Below, piece by piece: positions 10,405 through 18,185 of a DNA stretch of 64,000 bases (position 1 is the first letter of the stretch; the number at the start of each line of letters is the position of its first letter). The notes under the pieces were generated by a model. That model ran no database searches, was not told the DNA's origin, and was given only the letters and a program-made list of their open reading frames with translations. The stretch comes from an uncultured Fibrobacter sp. Its GTDB lineage: Bacteria > Fibrobacterota > Fibrobacteria > Fibrobacterales > Fibrobacteraceae. The DNA lies in assembly GCA_934699585.1 (NCBI GenBank), contig CAKUWY010000004.1, positions 116,172 through 180,171 of the forward strand, read 5' to 3'. Position numbers and translations under genes: made by a program.

Positions 10405-11196
10405 ATGTTAACTAAACGCTTAATCGTCTGTCTCGATGTCCGGGACCGTAAGGTCACCAAGGGCGTCAAGTTCAAGGGCAATATCGATATCGGCGACCCC
10501 GTGGAGATGGGGGCGCAGTACAGTGCCGACGGTGTCGACGAGTTGGTCTTTTACGACATTACTGCCAGTGCCGAAAACAGACCCTGCGACATGGAAATGA
10601 TCCGCCAGATTGCAAAGCGGGTGTTTATCCCCTTCGCCGTTGGTGGCGGAATCCGCAACTTGGACGACATGCACCAGGCCCTGTTGGCCGGAGCCGAGAA
10701 GGTAAGCGTGAACAGCCTCGCCGTGCTGCACCCCGAAATTATTGCCGAAGGTGCCAAGGCTTTCGGAAGCCAGTGCGTGGTGCTGGGTATGGACGCAAAG
10801 TTTGTGGGCGTCTCCGAAAAGTTCCCCAGCGGTTACGAAGTTTATATTCGCGGTGGCCGCACGCCTATGGGCATTGATGCCGTGGAGTGGGCTAAGAAGG
10901 CCGAAGATTTGGGCATTGGCGAGATCTGCTTGAATGCCATTGATACCGACGGTGTTCGCAACGGTTATGAACTGAACATTACCGATCAGGTGGCGCGTGC
11001 AGTACAAGTGCCCGTTATCGCCAGCGGTGGCGCTGGAACTCCGGCCCACATTGTGGACCTGTTCGCGAAGACCGCTGCCGACGCAGCGCTGGTGGCCTCC
11101 ATGGTGCACTTTGGCGATTACACCGTCCCGCAAATCAAGAGAGAAATGCTTGCCGCAGGAATTCCCGTCCGCAAGAAGATGAACGGCGAGGTGTAG
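10405..11196 (+). CDS. hisF: Imidazole glycerol-phosphate synthase cyclase subunit HisF
   Basis: A 263-residue TIM-barrel enzyme that, with glutaminase HisH, converts PRFAR plus ammonia to IGP and AICAR in histidine synthesis. Catalytic Asp11 (CLDV) and Asp130 (GMDAK) are both present, as are the phosphate-binding VGGGIRN and ASGGAG loops. hisH and hisA are not in the window; hisC and hisN lie 7 kb downstream, so the pathway is dispersed. No clear ribosome site precedes the ATG. It ends one base before tldD. Confidence 0.96.
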   Translation: MLTKRLIVCLDVRDRKVTKGVKFKGNIDIGDPVEMGAQYSADGVDELVFYDITASAENRPCDMEMIRQIAKRVFIPFAVGGGIRNLDDMHQALLAGAEKVSVNSLAVLHPEIIAEGAKAFGSQCVVLGMDAKFVGVSEKFPSGYEVYIRGGRTPMGIDAVEWAKKAEDLGIGEICLNAIDTDGVRNGYELNITDQVARAVQVPVIASGGAGTPAHIVDLFAKTAADAALVASMVHFGDYTVPQIKREMLAAGIPVRKKMNGEV

Positions 11197-11197
11197 C

Positions 11198-12607
11198 GTG
11201 AATCCTTCCGTCGCGGTGAAGATTTTTGAGGCCGGTCGCAATGCCGGTGCAGATTTCGTTGAAATCTACGAAGAGGAGACCCGCGGTTCCGCCCTGGGTC
11301 TCAGGGACCGCAAGATCGAGACGGCTACCGCCGGCACGGATTATGGCATTGGCATTCGCTTGTTGTATGGCACCGAGGTGCTTTACGGTTTTACCAGCGA
11401 CGAAAGCGAAGAAGCCCTGGTAAAGTTGGTGCAGACTTTGGCTTTTGGCCGCATCGCGGCAAGTTCTGCGCAAAATGCTGGCTTGGCAAGTGTCGCGGAA
11501 GGCTTCGAGTTCGCCCCGGAAAAGCGGGTGTCGGACTATAACGCTGCCGCCTTCAAGGACCCGCGGGTCTTGGGCCAGGCGGTCAAGCAGGACTTTTTGT
11601 TCCGCGCAGACGAAGCCGCCCGAAAAGTATCGGACAAGGTGGTGCAGGTGGCAGCTTCCGTGACGGACTGCTGCACCACCATCAACTTGTTGAACAGCGA
11701 AGGTCTGAACCTGACGCTCGACCGTTCCCGCCTTCGCGTGAACGTGACGGTCACCGCCACGGACGGCACGGAACGCCTGACTACCCACGAGTCGCCGGGC
11801 GCTTTGGGCGGTTATGAACTGCTTCCGAATTATTCTCCGGAGGCCCTTGCGACAGAATCGGCGGAACGGGTGGTGCGCATGCTGAGTGCGGGCTACATCA
11901 AGGGCGGCCAGATGCCTGTGGTCATGGGGAACGGTTTTGGCGGTGTGATTTTTCACGAGGCCTGCGGACATCCGCTAGAAACGGAAGCGGTCCGCCGGAA
12001 TGCAAGCCCCTTCTGCGGCAAGCTGGGGCAGGCCATCGGGCAGCCGTGCCTTACCGCTATTGACGACGGAACTCTGGACGGCGTGTGGGGGAGCCTCAAG
12101 TTTGACGACGAGGGTATGCCTACCCAGCGCACTGTCCTGATTGAAAACGGAATCTTGAAAAGTTACATGAGCGACCGGGTGGGGGCAGCCGAGGTTGGTG
12201 TGGCCCGCACGGGGTCGGCCCGTCGCGAAAGTTATAAGTACGCTCCCGTGAGCCGCATGCGGAATACCTTCATCGCTCCCGGCAAGGACAGTTTCGACTC
12301 CATGATTCAAAGCATGGACTACGGCCTTTATGCGGCCCGCATGGCTGGCGGTTCGGTGAACCCCGCTACCGGCGAGTTCAACTTTGCCGTGGACGAAGGC
12401 TATGTTGTCCGCAACGGAAAAATTTGCGAACCCGTGCGTGGAGCGACCCTCATTGGGAAAGGCCACGAGATTATGCCCCGCATCAGTATGGTGGGGAGCG
12501 ATTTGGAACTGGCTACAGGCGTGTGTGGAGCCTCTTCGGGACACGTGCCCGTGACAGTGGGGCAGCCCACCATCAAGGTGGACCAGATTCTTGTGGGCGG
12601 ACGGTAA
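11198..12607 (+). CDS. tldD: Metalloprotease TldD
   Basis: A 469-residue TldD/PmbA-family zinc metalloprotease. It carries the metal-binding HEACGH (253-258) within FGGVIFHEACGHPLE, the residues expected of TldD and lacking in TldE. In other bacteria TldD works as a heterodimer with TldE (PmbA), cleaving unfolded peptides such as leader peptides of modified natural products and the CcdA antitoxin. No tldE lies nearby. It starts with GTG one base after the hisF stop, so translation is probably coupled, though the two functions are unrelated. Confidence 0.93.
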   Translation: MNPSVAVKIFEAGRNAGADFVEIYEEETRGSALGLRDRKIETATAGTDYGIGIRLLYGTEVLYGFTSDESEEALVKLVQTLAFGRIAASSAQNAGLASVAEGFEFAPEKRVSDYNAAAFKDPRVLGQAVKQDFLFRADEAARKVSDKVVQVAASVTDCCTTINLLNSEGLNLTLDRSRLRVNVTVTATDGTERLTTHESPGALGGYELLPNYSPEALATESAERVVRMLSAGYIKGGQMPVVMGNGFGGVIFHEACGHPLETEAVRRNASPFCGKLGQAIGQPCLTAIDDGTLDGVWGSLKFDDEGMPTQRTVLIENGILKSYMSDRVGAAEVGVARTGSARRESYKYAPVSRMRNTFIAPGKDSFDSMIQSMDYGLYAARMAGGSVNPATGEFNFAVDEGYVVRNGKICEPVRGATLIGKGHEIMPRISMVGSDLELATGVCGASSGHVPVTVGQPTIKVDQILVGGR

Positions 12608-12618
12608 TTAAGTTTAAT

Positions 12619-12710
12619 CTCCGCTCATAAAGAGCCCTTATAAGACCTGCTTTCTGTATATACCTTTTTTATGCGGGTTCGCAAGCGGTTAGATGCTGAA
12701 AAATGGTAGA
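12619..12710 (+). repeat. Dispersed boundary repeat, copy R1 (long form)
   Basis: The core CCGCTCATAAAGAGC, then CCTTATAAGAC is followed by a conserved tail (CTGTATATACC, then ATGCGGGTTCGCAAGCG, then GCTGAAAAAT). The same core recurs at 14200, 14445, 20392 and 21774, always on this strand; the tail recurs at 21774 and partly at 14445. It sits between tldD and the ATPase promoter. Confidence 0.8.
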
Positions 12711-12747
12711 ATAACGCGCTTTATTGATGATTTTTATAGAAAATACC

Positions 12748-12794
12748 TTGCGCACTATTGGTAAATAGTGTATATTTTACTTTGCGTACTATTG
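12748..12794 (+). promoter_or_regulatory. Promoter with operator-like inverted repeat for the ATPase gene
   Basis: TTGCGC (12748-12753) and TATATT (12771-12776) are 17 bases apart, a good sigma-70 pair. The spacer holds an inverted repeat, CACTATT-ggta-AATAGTG (12753-12770). TTGCGCACTATTG (12748) recurs as TTGCGTACTATTG (12782), 34 bases on, about three helical turns. This looks like a two-site operator. The cognate regulator is unknown; none is encoded nearby. Confidence 0.6.
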
Positions 12795-12808
12795 AAATGG
12801 AGGAGCCT

Positions 12809-14173
12809 GTGGAAATTCAGAGAAAAGCCTACAATCGCCTAGTGGAATGGAAAAAGGAATCCAACGGGAAGAGCGCCCTGCTGATAGAGGGGGCTCGTCG
12901 AATCGGCAAATCCACCGTGGCCGAGCGGTTCGGCGAGCGGGAATACAAGTCGTATATTCTTGTCGATTTCAACAAGGCTTCCAAAAAGGTTCGCGATAAC
13001 TTCGAGACGAACCTAGACAATCTAGATGTTTTCTTCCAGGTTCTGTCTCTGGAATACAACAAGCCGCTGTTCAAGAGAAAGTCGCTGATCATCTTTGACG
13101 AAATCCAGAAATTCCCGAAGGCGCGGGAATCGATAAAGTACCTTGTGGCGGACGGCCGTTACGATTTCGTCGAGACGGGCTCGCTGATTTCTATCAAGGA
13201 GAATGTCGACGACATAACGATTCCCTCCGAAGAAGAAAAGTTGAAGATGTACCCTTGCGATTTCGAGGAATTCGCCAGGGCCTTAGGCGAAGACGTCTTG
13301 CTTGAGTATATTGACAAGTGCTTTGCCGAAAAGAAACCTCTGGAAGACCATTTCCATAAGCGAGCGATGCGCCTTTTCAGGGAGTATATGCTGGTGGGCG
13401 GCATGCCTCAAAGCATTGTTGCGTATGCAGAGAACAATCGTGACTTTTCAAAGAGTGACAAGGAGAAGCGGAAAATTCTGGACCTCTACCGCGACGATAT
13501 CAGGAAGGCTTCCAAACGTTATAATTCCAAGGTTTCCGCAATTTTTGAAAATATTCCGGGCTATCTTTCGACCCACGAGAAAAAAATCGTCCTTACCGAG
13601 ATTGACAAGTCCAATGCGGCAACTTTCTCCAAATATGACGAACCGCTCTTTTGGCTTGACGACTCGATGATTTGCAACCTTTGCTATAAATGCGACGATC
13701 CCAACGTCGGCTTTGCCCTGAACAAGAACGAGTCGCTTGTCAAGTGCTATTTGTGCGATACGGGCCTTTTGATAAGCCTAGCATTTAGTGAAAACGAAAT
13801 TGCGTCGAACCAGTTGTACAAGGCAATTATGGACGGAAAACTTTCTCTGAACGAGGGTATGCTCCATGAAAACATGATTGCGCAGATGATCCGGGCCAAG
13901 GGGCGCAAACTCTTTTTCTATACGGAATACGATGCCGCAAAGCACCGCAACTCTATGGAGATTGACTTCTTGCTTTCTAATGAGAGTAAGGTCAATTTTA
14001 AGGTGTTCCCGGTAGAGGTAAAATCCTCGAAGAACTACACCACGACATCGCTCGGCAAGTTCAAGGACAAATTCAAGAAGCGGGTGGGCGAGTCTATTAT
14101 AATCCATCCGAAACATTTTTCGGTTGAAGGCGGGGTAATGAAGATTCCGTCGTATATGGCCTGGTGCATTTAG
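12809..14173 (+). CDS. AAA-family ATPase with DUF4143 region (AAA_14/DUF4143 family)
   Basis: About 454 residues from the GTG start. The Walker A is GARRIGKST (28-36); LIIFDEIQ is the Walker B, followed by the sensor-like FVETGS. The middle is DUF4143-like, and near the C-terminus EIDFLL and VEVKSSK give a D...ExK arrangement as in PD-(D/E)xK nuclease folds. This widespread family has no settled function; roles in mobile or defence-related contexts are speculation. GGAGG (12799-12803) favours the GTG at 12809 over the ATG at 12797 or the TTG at 12758. Copies of a dispersed repeat lie on both sides, and a broken piece of a relative lies at about 21.9 kb. Confidence 0.82.
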   Translation: MEIQRKAYNRLVEWKKESNGKSALLIEGARRIGKSTVAERFGEREYKSYILVDFNKASKKVRDNFETNLDNLDVFFQVLSLEYNKPLFKRKSLIIFDEIQKFPKARESIKYLVADGRYDFVETGSLISIKENVDDITIPSEEEKLKMYPCDFEEFARALGEDVLLEYIDKCFAEKKPLEDHFHKRAMRLFREYMLVGGMPQSIVAYAENNRDFSKSDKEKRKILDLYRDDIRKASKRYNSKVSAIFENIPGYLSTHEKKIVLTEIDKSNAATFSKYDEPLFWLDDSMICNLCYKCDDPNVGFALNKNESLVKCYLCDTGLLISLAFSENEIASNQLYKAIMDGKLSLNEGMLHENMIAQMIRAKGRKLFFYTEYDAAKHRNSMEIDFLLSNESKVNFKVFPVEVKSSKNYTTTSLGKFKDKFKKRVGESIIIHPKHFSVEGGVMKIPSYMAWCI

Positions 14174-14199
14174 TGCAATCTTGCCTTCGGAGGTTCTAC

Positions 14200-14226
14200 C
14201 TCGGCTCATAAAGAGGCTCTATAAGA
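14200..14226 (+). repeat. Dispersed boundary repeat, copy R2 (core only)
   Basis: CTCGGCTCATAAAGAG, then GCTCTATAAGA starts 26 bases after the ATPase stop. It has the GGCTC/GAGCC-type hairpin but not the TATACC tail of the long copies. Confidence 0.75.
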
Positions 14227-14269
14227 TGCAGGATTTTGCACTTTTTGTCATCTATTTTGACATCAATCA

Positions 14270-14298
14270 TTGCATTTCTCCAAGAAAAGAGGTATATT
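14270..14298 (+). promoter_or_regulatory. Promoter for the candidate small RNA
   Basis: TTGCAT (14270-14275), a 17-base spacer and TATATT (14293-14298). Transcription would start near 14305, right at the 5' arm of the closing stem of the RNA candidate. Confidence 0.55.
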
Positions 14299-14302
14299 AA
14301 GG

Positions 14303-14409
14303 GTTAGGAAGCATGAGTAAGCGAAATTATCCTCGACGCTTGGGATGATCGTTGTTGAAACGAGGATCCGTATGATGGGACCAGAGGACCATACATGCTT
14401 CCTTTTTTT
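14303..14409 (+). ncRNA. Candidate structured small RNA, about 105 nt, family not recognised
   Basis: The 5' arm GGAAGCATG (14307-14315) pairs perfectly with CATGCTTCC (14394-14402), followed at once by seven T. Inside, ATCCTCG (14329-14335) pairs with CGAGGAT (14361-14367), and TATG...CATA near 14371-14393 can form a third arm. This gives a three-way junction closed by a stem that also serves as terminator. A 17-base-spaced promoter lies directly upstream. No long reading frame covers it. It does not show the conserved motifs of SRP RNA, 6S RNA, tmRNA or RNase P. The inner ATCCTCG/CGAGGATCC stem resembles the palindromic intergenic elements elsewhere in the window, so it may instead be a decayed repeat. 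Confidence 0.5.
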
Positions 14410-14444
14410 ATCTTCTTATTTGTTCATGCCATTCGATGTTTTCC

Positions 14445-14515
14445 CTCGGCTCATAAAGAGCCCCTATAAGACTCGATTTCTGAATATACCTTTATTTGTG
14501 CGGAATTAAACGTCC
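14445..14515 (+). repeat. Dispersed boundary repeat, copy R3 (long form, decayed tail)
   Basis: CTCGGCTCATAAAGAGCC, then CCTATAAGAC and a TCTGAATATACC tail, as in the copies at 12619 and 21774, followed by a diverged GTGCGG segment and, further on, GCTGAAAAAT. In the other long copies this tail precedes an ATPase gene or its remnant; here clpB follows, so it may mark a lost module. Confidence 0.7.
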
Positions 14516-14570
14516 GTGCGTCTTATTTTGAAAAAATGCCGCTGAAAAATGCGACATTTTTTGCTTTTTT

Positions 14571-14591
14571 ACGGCGAAAATTGCCGTTTTT
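14571..14591 (+). terminator. Possible terminator upstream of the clpB promoter
   Basis: ACGGC-GAAAATT-GCCGT followed by TTTT. The stem is short (5 bp), so termination is only possible. It would insulate clpB from upstream transcription. Confidence 0.4.
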
Positions 14592-14628
14592 GCACGGTTT
14601 CGGACGTTTTTTTGCCGAAAGCGGCCCT

Positions 14629-14645
14629 TGGCACGGGTTTTGCAT
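14629..14645 (+). promoter_or_regulatory. Sigma-54 (RpoN) type promoter for clpB
   Basis: TGGCAC-GGGTT-TTGCAT matches the sigma-54 consensus TGGCAC-N5-TTGCW. The invariant GG (14630-14631) and GC (14642-14643) are 12 bases apart, as the -24/-12 geometry requires. No competing sigma-70 pair is obvious. The transcript would have a leader of about 100 bases. Enhancer sites were not identified. Confidence 0.7.
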
Positions 14646-14674
14646 ATCGGAGGGCGGTTAAAGTGAGCGAAAAG

Positions 14675-14694
14675 CGCCTCGTATTAACGAGGCG
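14675..14694 (+). promoter_or_regulatory. Hairpin in the clpB leader
   Basis: CGCCTCG-TATTAA-CGAGGCG, a perfect 7-bp stem with a 6-base loop, about 63 bases before the clpB ATG. It has no T run, so it is not a terminator; it may stabilise the leader or act as an RNA thermometer-like element. Confidence 0.45.
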
Positions 14695-14757
14695 TGATCG
14701 CGAGAGTGAGGCGAAGTCGTAGGTTCTGTTCCTGCGATAGAGCCGAACGGAGGTTAT

Positions 14758-17340
14758 ATGTCCGATTTCAATAATGATGCAGAAAAGGTGTTGGCGAAGG
14801 CGCAGAGCCTGCGTGACCGTTGCTCGCATTCCTACCTGGGTGCGGCCCATTTGGCCGTAGGCCTTGTAGAAGGCCCCGATGCCACCTTGAAGAAACTTTA
14901 TAAATCCAAAGGCGCGAAGACGAACGAACTCCGCGGCAAGTTGGAGCCGTTCGTGCAGAAGATTCCGCGTATGGAGGGCGTGAATCCCGACGTGGAACCG
15001 GATAACGATTTGAACCGTATTTTGCGTGCCTCCGTGCAGGCGGCGCGTCAGGTGAACCGTATGGTGACCCCGGGCGACATGCTCGTGGCCTTGATGAAGT
15101 TCTCGGGCGACCGTGGCCTTGCGAAGGTGTTCGAAGACGCCCTCGGTTCCGTGGAAGTCGTGGAAACTTGGCTTTCGGACCCGTTTGCGGGTGCCGCGAA
15201 TGCCGAGGAACAGTCTCCGCTGAAACTCTACGGCCGTGAATTGGTGGAAATGGCTGCCGATGGCAAGCTTTCACCGGTGATTGGCCGTGAAGAAGAAATC
15301 CGCCGCGTCATCTTGATCTTGAGCCGAAAGACGAAAAACAACCCGTGTCTGGTCGGTGAACCTGGCGTGGGTAAGACCGCTATTGTTGAAGGGCTCGCCG
15401 AGCGAATCTATCGCGGCGATGTGCCAGACGCTCTGAAGGGCAAGAAGTTGTTTGCGCTGGATTTGTCTGCCTTGATGGCGGGCGCAAAGTACCGCGGCGA
15501 TTTCGAGGAACGTTTGAAAGCAGTGCTTGACGCGCTTGAAGAAGACGGCAACACGCTTTTGTTCATTGACGAAATCCACACTATCGTGGGTGCGGGCAAG
15601 ACGGAAGGCTCCATGGACTTGGGCAACATGCTCAAGCCGAAGCTGGCCCGTGGCGAACTGCACTGCATTGGTGCGACGACCACGCAGGAATACCGTAAGT
15701 ACATCGAGAAGGATTCCGCCCTGGAACGCCGTTTCCAGCCCGTGCAGGTTGACGAGCCTAGCGAAGAAGAATCGATTTCAATTCTGCGTGGCATCAAGGA
15801 CGGCTTTGACGCGCACCATGGCGTACGTCTGCACGACAACGCGCTCGTGGCGGCGGTGAAGCTTTCGAACCGCTACATCAGTGACCGTTTCTTGCCGGAC
15901 AAGGCTATTGACCTGATTGACGAGGCGGCAAGCTTCGTAAAGACGCAAATGGATACCGTGCCGGAAGCTCTCGATACTTTGCAGCGTAAGGAACTCCAGA
16001 TGAAAATCGAGGAGCAGGCCTTGGCGAAGGAAACGGACGACACCAGCGTAAAGCGCCTGAAAGAGTTACGCGAAGAACTCGCGACGACCGATGCTGCAGT
16101 CAAGCTGATGCAGGACCGTTGGCAGGAGAGGCGCGCGAAGAATGCCGAGTTGCAGGGCCTTAAAAAGTCTTTGCAGCAGGCGAAGGACGAGATGGAGCAG
16201 GCCGAAGCCCGCTACGACTTGAACCGCGCCGCCGAACTCAAGTACAACAAGATTGTGAACCTGGAGCGTGAAATCGCCGCGAAGACAGAAGAAATCAAGA
16301 AGTCCGCCAGCGACGGCGACCTGAGCGAAGAGGTGACCGAAGAAACGATTGCCCTCGTGGTGAGCCGCTGGACGGGAATTCCGGTGACGAAACTTTGCGA
16401 AGGCGAAAAGGCCAAGTTGTTGCACCTGGACGAACGCCTGCATGCCCGCGTGATTGGCCAGGACGAGGCCGTAGAAGCGGTTTCGGAAGCGATTCTCCGT
16501 AACCGTAGCGGTCTTAGCCGCGAGAATGCGCCGATCGGTAGCTTCTTGTTCCTCGGCCCCACGGGTGTGGGCAAGACGGAACTTGCGAAGGCGCTTGCCG
16601 TGGAACTGTTCGACGACGAGAACGCGCTGGTGCGTATCGACATGAGCGAATACATGGAAAAGCATAGCGTTTCACGACTCATTGGTGCGCCTCCGGGATA
16701 CGTGGGCTACGAAGAAGGTGGCCAGCTGACCGAAGCCGTGCGTACGCATCCGTACTGCGTGATTCTGCTGGACGAAATCGAGAAGGCTCACCCTGACGTG
16801 TTCAACACGCTGTTGCAGGTACTTGACGACGGTCGTTTGACCGATGGCAAGGGCCGTACCGTGAACTTTAAGAACACCTTGATTCTGATGACGTCGAACC
16901 TGGGTGCCGCCCATTTCCAGAACCGCGCTGCTGTCTCGGCTAATGTGCAGGGTGTAAACGGCGCCGCGAACCCGGTGACCTTGAAGGAAATCGAGCCGGA
17001 ACTCCGTAGCTTCTTCCGTCCGGAATTCTTGAACCGTCTGGACGAAGTGCTGGTATTCCAGAGCTTGACGAAGCCGCAGATCAGGGACATCGTAAGGCTC
17101 AAATTCAAGGGACTTGCCGAACGTGCTGCCCGTCAGGATTTGCAGCTCACGCTGACCGACAAGGCGCTGGACGCCATCGCCGACGGTGCCTACCAGCCGG
17201 AATTCGGAGCGCGGCCGATCCAGCGTTACCTGGAACGGAACGTGGAACGCCCGCTGAGCCACGCCATTCTTGCTGGCGACGTAAGTGCCGCAAAGCCGGT
17301 AGTCATCGACTACGACGGAGCCGCGTTTATAGTAAAGTGA
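14758..17340 (+). CDS. clpB: ATP-dependent protein disaggregase ClpB
   Basis: An 860-residue AAA+ chaperone that works with DnaK to resolubilise aggregates in the cytoplasm. Order: N-terminal Clp repeat domain (1-145), AAA1 with Walker A GEPGVGKT (200-207) and Walker B LLFIDE, a coiled-coil M domain (about 405-520), AAA2 with GPTGVGKT (about 595) and ILLDEIEKAHPDVFN, and the D2-small domain to the C-terminus. Length and the M domain separate it from ClpA/ClpC. GGAGG precedes the ATG. The leader has a sigma-54-type promoter and a strong hairpin, an uncommon arrangement for a heat-shock gene. Confidence 0.96.
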   Translation: MSDFNNDAEKVLAKAQSLRDRCSHSYLGAAHLAVGLVEGPDATLKKLYKSKGAKTNELRGKLEPFVQKIPRMEGVNPDVEPDNDLNRILRASVQAARQVNRMVTPGDMLVALMKFSGDRGLAKVFEDALGSVEVVETWLSDPFAGAANAEEQSPLKLYGRELVEMAADGKLSPVIGREEEIRRVILILSRKTKNNPCLVGEPGVGKTAIVEGLAERIYRGDVPDALKGKKLFALDLSALMAGAKYRGDFEERLKAVLDALEEDGNTLLFIDEIHTIVGAGKTEGSMDLGNMLKPKLARGELHCIGATTTQEYRKYIEKDSALERRFQPVQVDEPSEEESISILRGIKDGFDAHHGVRLHDNALVAAVKLSNRYISDRFLPDKAIDLIDEAASFVKTQMDTVPEALDTLQRKELQMKIEEQALAKETDDTSVKRLKELREELATTDAAVKLMQDRWQERRAKNAELQGLKKSLQQAKDEMEQAEARYDLNRAAELKYNKIVNLEREIAAKTEEIKKSASDGDLSEEVTEETIALVVSRWTGIPVTKLCEGEKAKLLHLDERLHARVIGQDEAVEAVSEAILRNRSGLSRENAPIGSFLFLGPTGVGKTELAKALAVELFDDENALVRIDMSEYMEKHSVSRLIGAPPGYVGYEEGGQLTEAVRTHPYCVILLDEIEKAHPDVFNTLLQVLDDGRLTDGKGRTVNFKNTLILMTSNLGAAHFQNRAAVSANVQGVNGAANPVTLKEIEPELRSFFRPEFLNRLDEVLVFQSLTKPQIRDIVRLKFKGLAERAARQDLQLTLTDKALDAIADGAYQPEFGARPIQRYLERNVERPLSHAILAGDVSAAKPVVIDYDGAAFIVK

Positions 17341-17344
17341 CAAA

Positions 17345-17400
17345 TGTGTAATGTGTAGTGTGAAATTAATCATTCCACATTACACACTCCACACTACACA
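17345..17400. repeat. Heptanucleotide-period repeat, inverted pair
   Basis: Exact 7-base phasing: TGTGTAA, TGTGTAG, TGTGAAA, a spacer heptamer, then TTCCACA, TTACACA, CTCCACA, CTACACA. The second half is the complementary strand of the same word family, so the whole can fold into a long imperfect hairpin. It fills the gap between the convergent ends of clpB and the gene below and may terminate both. Confidence 0.85.
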
Positions 17401-17414
17401 CTGCGGTTACGCCT

Positions 17415-18122
17415 CTACAGCGCAGTCATCACATAAAGAGCAATGGTCTTCTGGTCATTGTTCTTTTCTTGCATGACACCAATGTCAAAGTCTAGGCGAA
17501 CCCTTGCGCTCCCCAGGGCCACTTCCAGCTTCGGGATGATATCGATCATGAAGTCGTCGGAAATATGCCCCACACTTTCGGAGGTGTTGATTTCGATCAT
17601 CACCCGGACCGTGTGTCCGAAACTCAAGGTGGGAGTCATGCCAAAGGCGAATTTTACGTAGCCGTCTTCGCCGGTCACGCCGTCCAGGAATCCCGCCCGC
17701 ATCTCGTAAAAGTTGGAGAAGTTCTTCGCGATAAAGTGTTCCGTCCCGTAGGTGAGAATCACTGCGCTTCCGTTGTTCCTGTTCAGTCCGAAGTAGCCGT
17801 CCAGCTCGATGAATCTTCCTGGCTGCAGATGGTATTTTCCGCCGATGTCCAGCGACAATTGGGTGTTGTCCATCTGGTTGTAGGTGTCGATGTCAATCTT
17901 CGCGCCGATTTCAAAGTCCTTGGAAATGGTCCCCATGATGTTGGCGGGGAACAGCACGTGGGAATCAAAGTCGGAACGGAGCCCGACGCCTGCGCCGAAC
18001 TTGGGAGCCCTATGGCTTTCGGGGCCGAAGGTGTAGTGCATGTCCCAGATGGGGTCCAGCGCAAAAGCGCTTGTGGCGAACAGGGCCAATATGAATGTGG
18101 CGAGTACGGCGAGGCGTTTCAT
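17415..18122 (-). CDS. Exported protein, probable outer-membrane or periplasmic beta protein
   Basis: A 235-residue protein with a clear signal peptide (MKRLAVLATFILALFATSA, cleaved before FALDP). The mature part alternates hydrophobic and polar residues with many Gly, Asp and aromatic residues, in the style of a small beta-barrel. No named family recognised. The open frame continues upstream to 19199, but that part is the antisense of hisC; the ATG at 18122 is chosen because the signal peptide starts there. Convergent with clpB and divergent from hisC, whose start is about 60 bases away. Confidence 0.7.
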   Translation of the reverse strand: MKRLAVLATFILALFATSAFALDPIWDMHYTFGPESHRAPKFGAGVGLRSDFDSHVLFPANIMGTISKDFEIGAKIDIDTYNQMDNTQLSLDIGGKYHLQPGRFIELDGYFGLNRNNGSAVILTYGTEHFIAKNFSNFYEMRAGFLDGVTGEDGYVKFAFGMTPTLSFGHTVRVMIEINTSESVGHISDDFMIDIIPKLEVALGSARVRLDFDIGVMQEKNNDQKTIALYVMTAL

Positions 18123-18185
18123 GAAGCCAAATTTAAAATAATCCGGCGGAATTACTAGATTTGCTCTTGCGAAAAAGAGGTGATT

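Noticed and set aside
12671..12690. tRNA T-arm, from GCGGGTTCGCAAGC
   Set aside because: No acceptor, D or anticodon arm can be formed around it; it is part of the dispersed boundary repeat.
14200..14472. Integron attC sites for the boundary repeats
   Set aside because: No GTTRRRY or RYYYAAC core sites and no integrase gene; only the cassette-like layout is similar.
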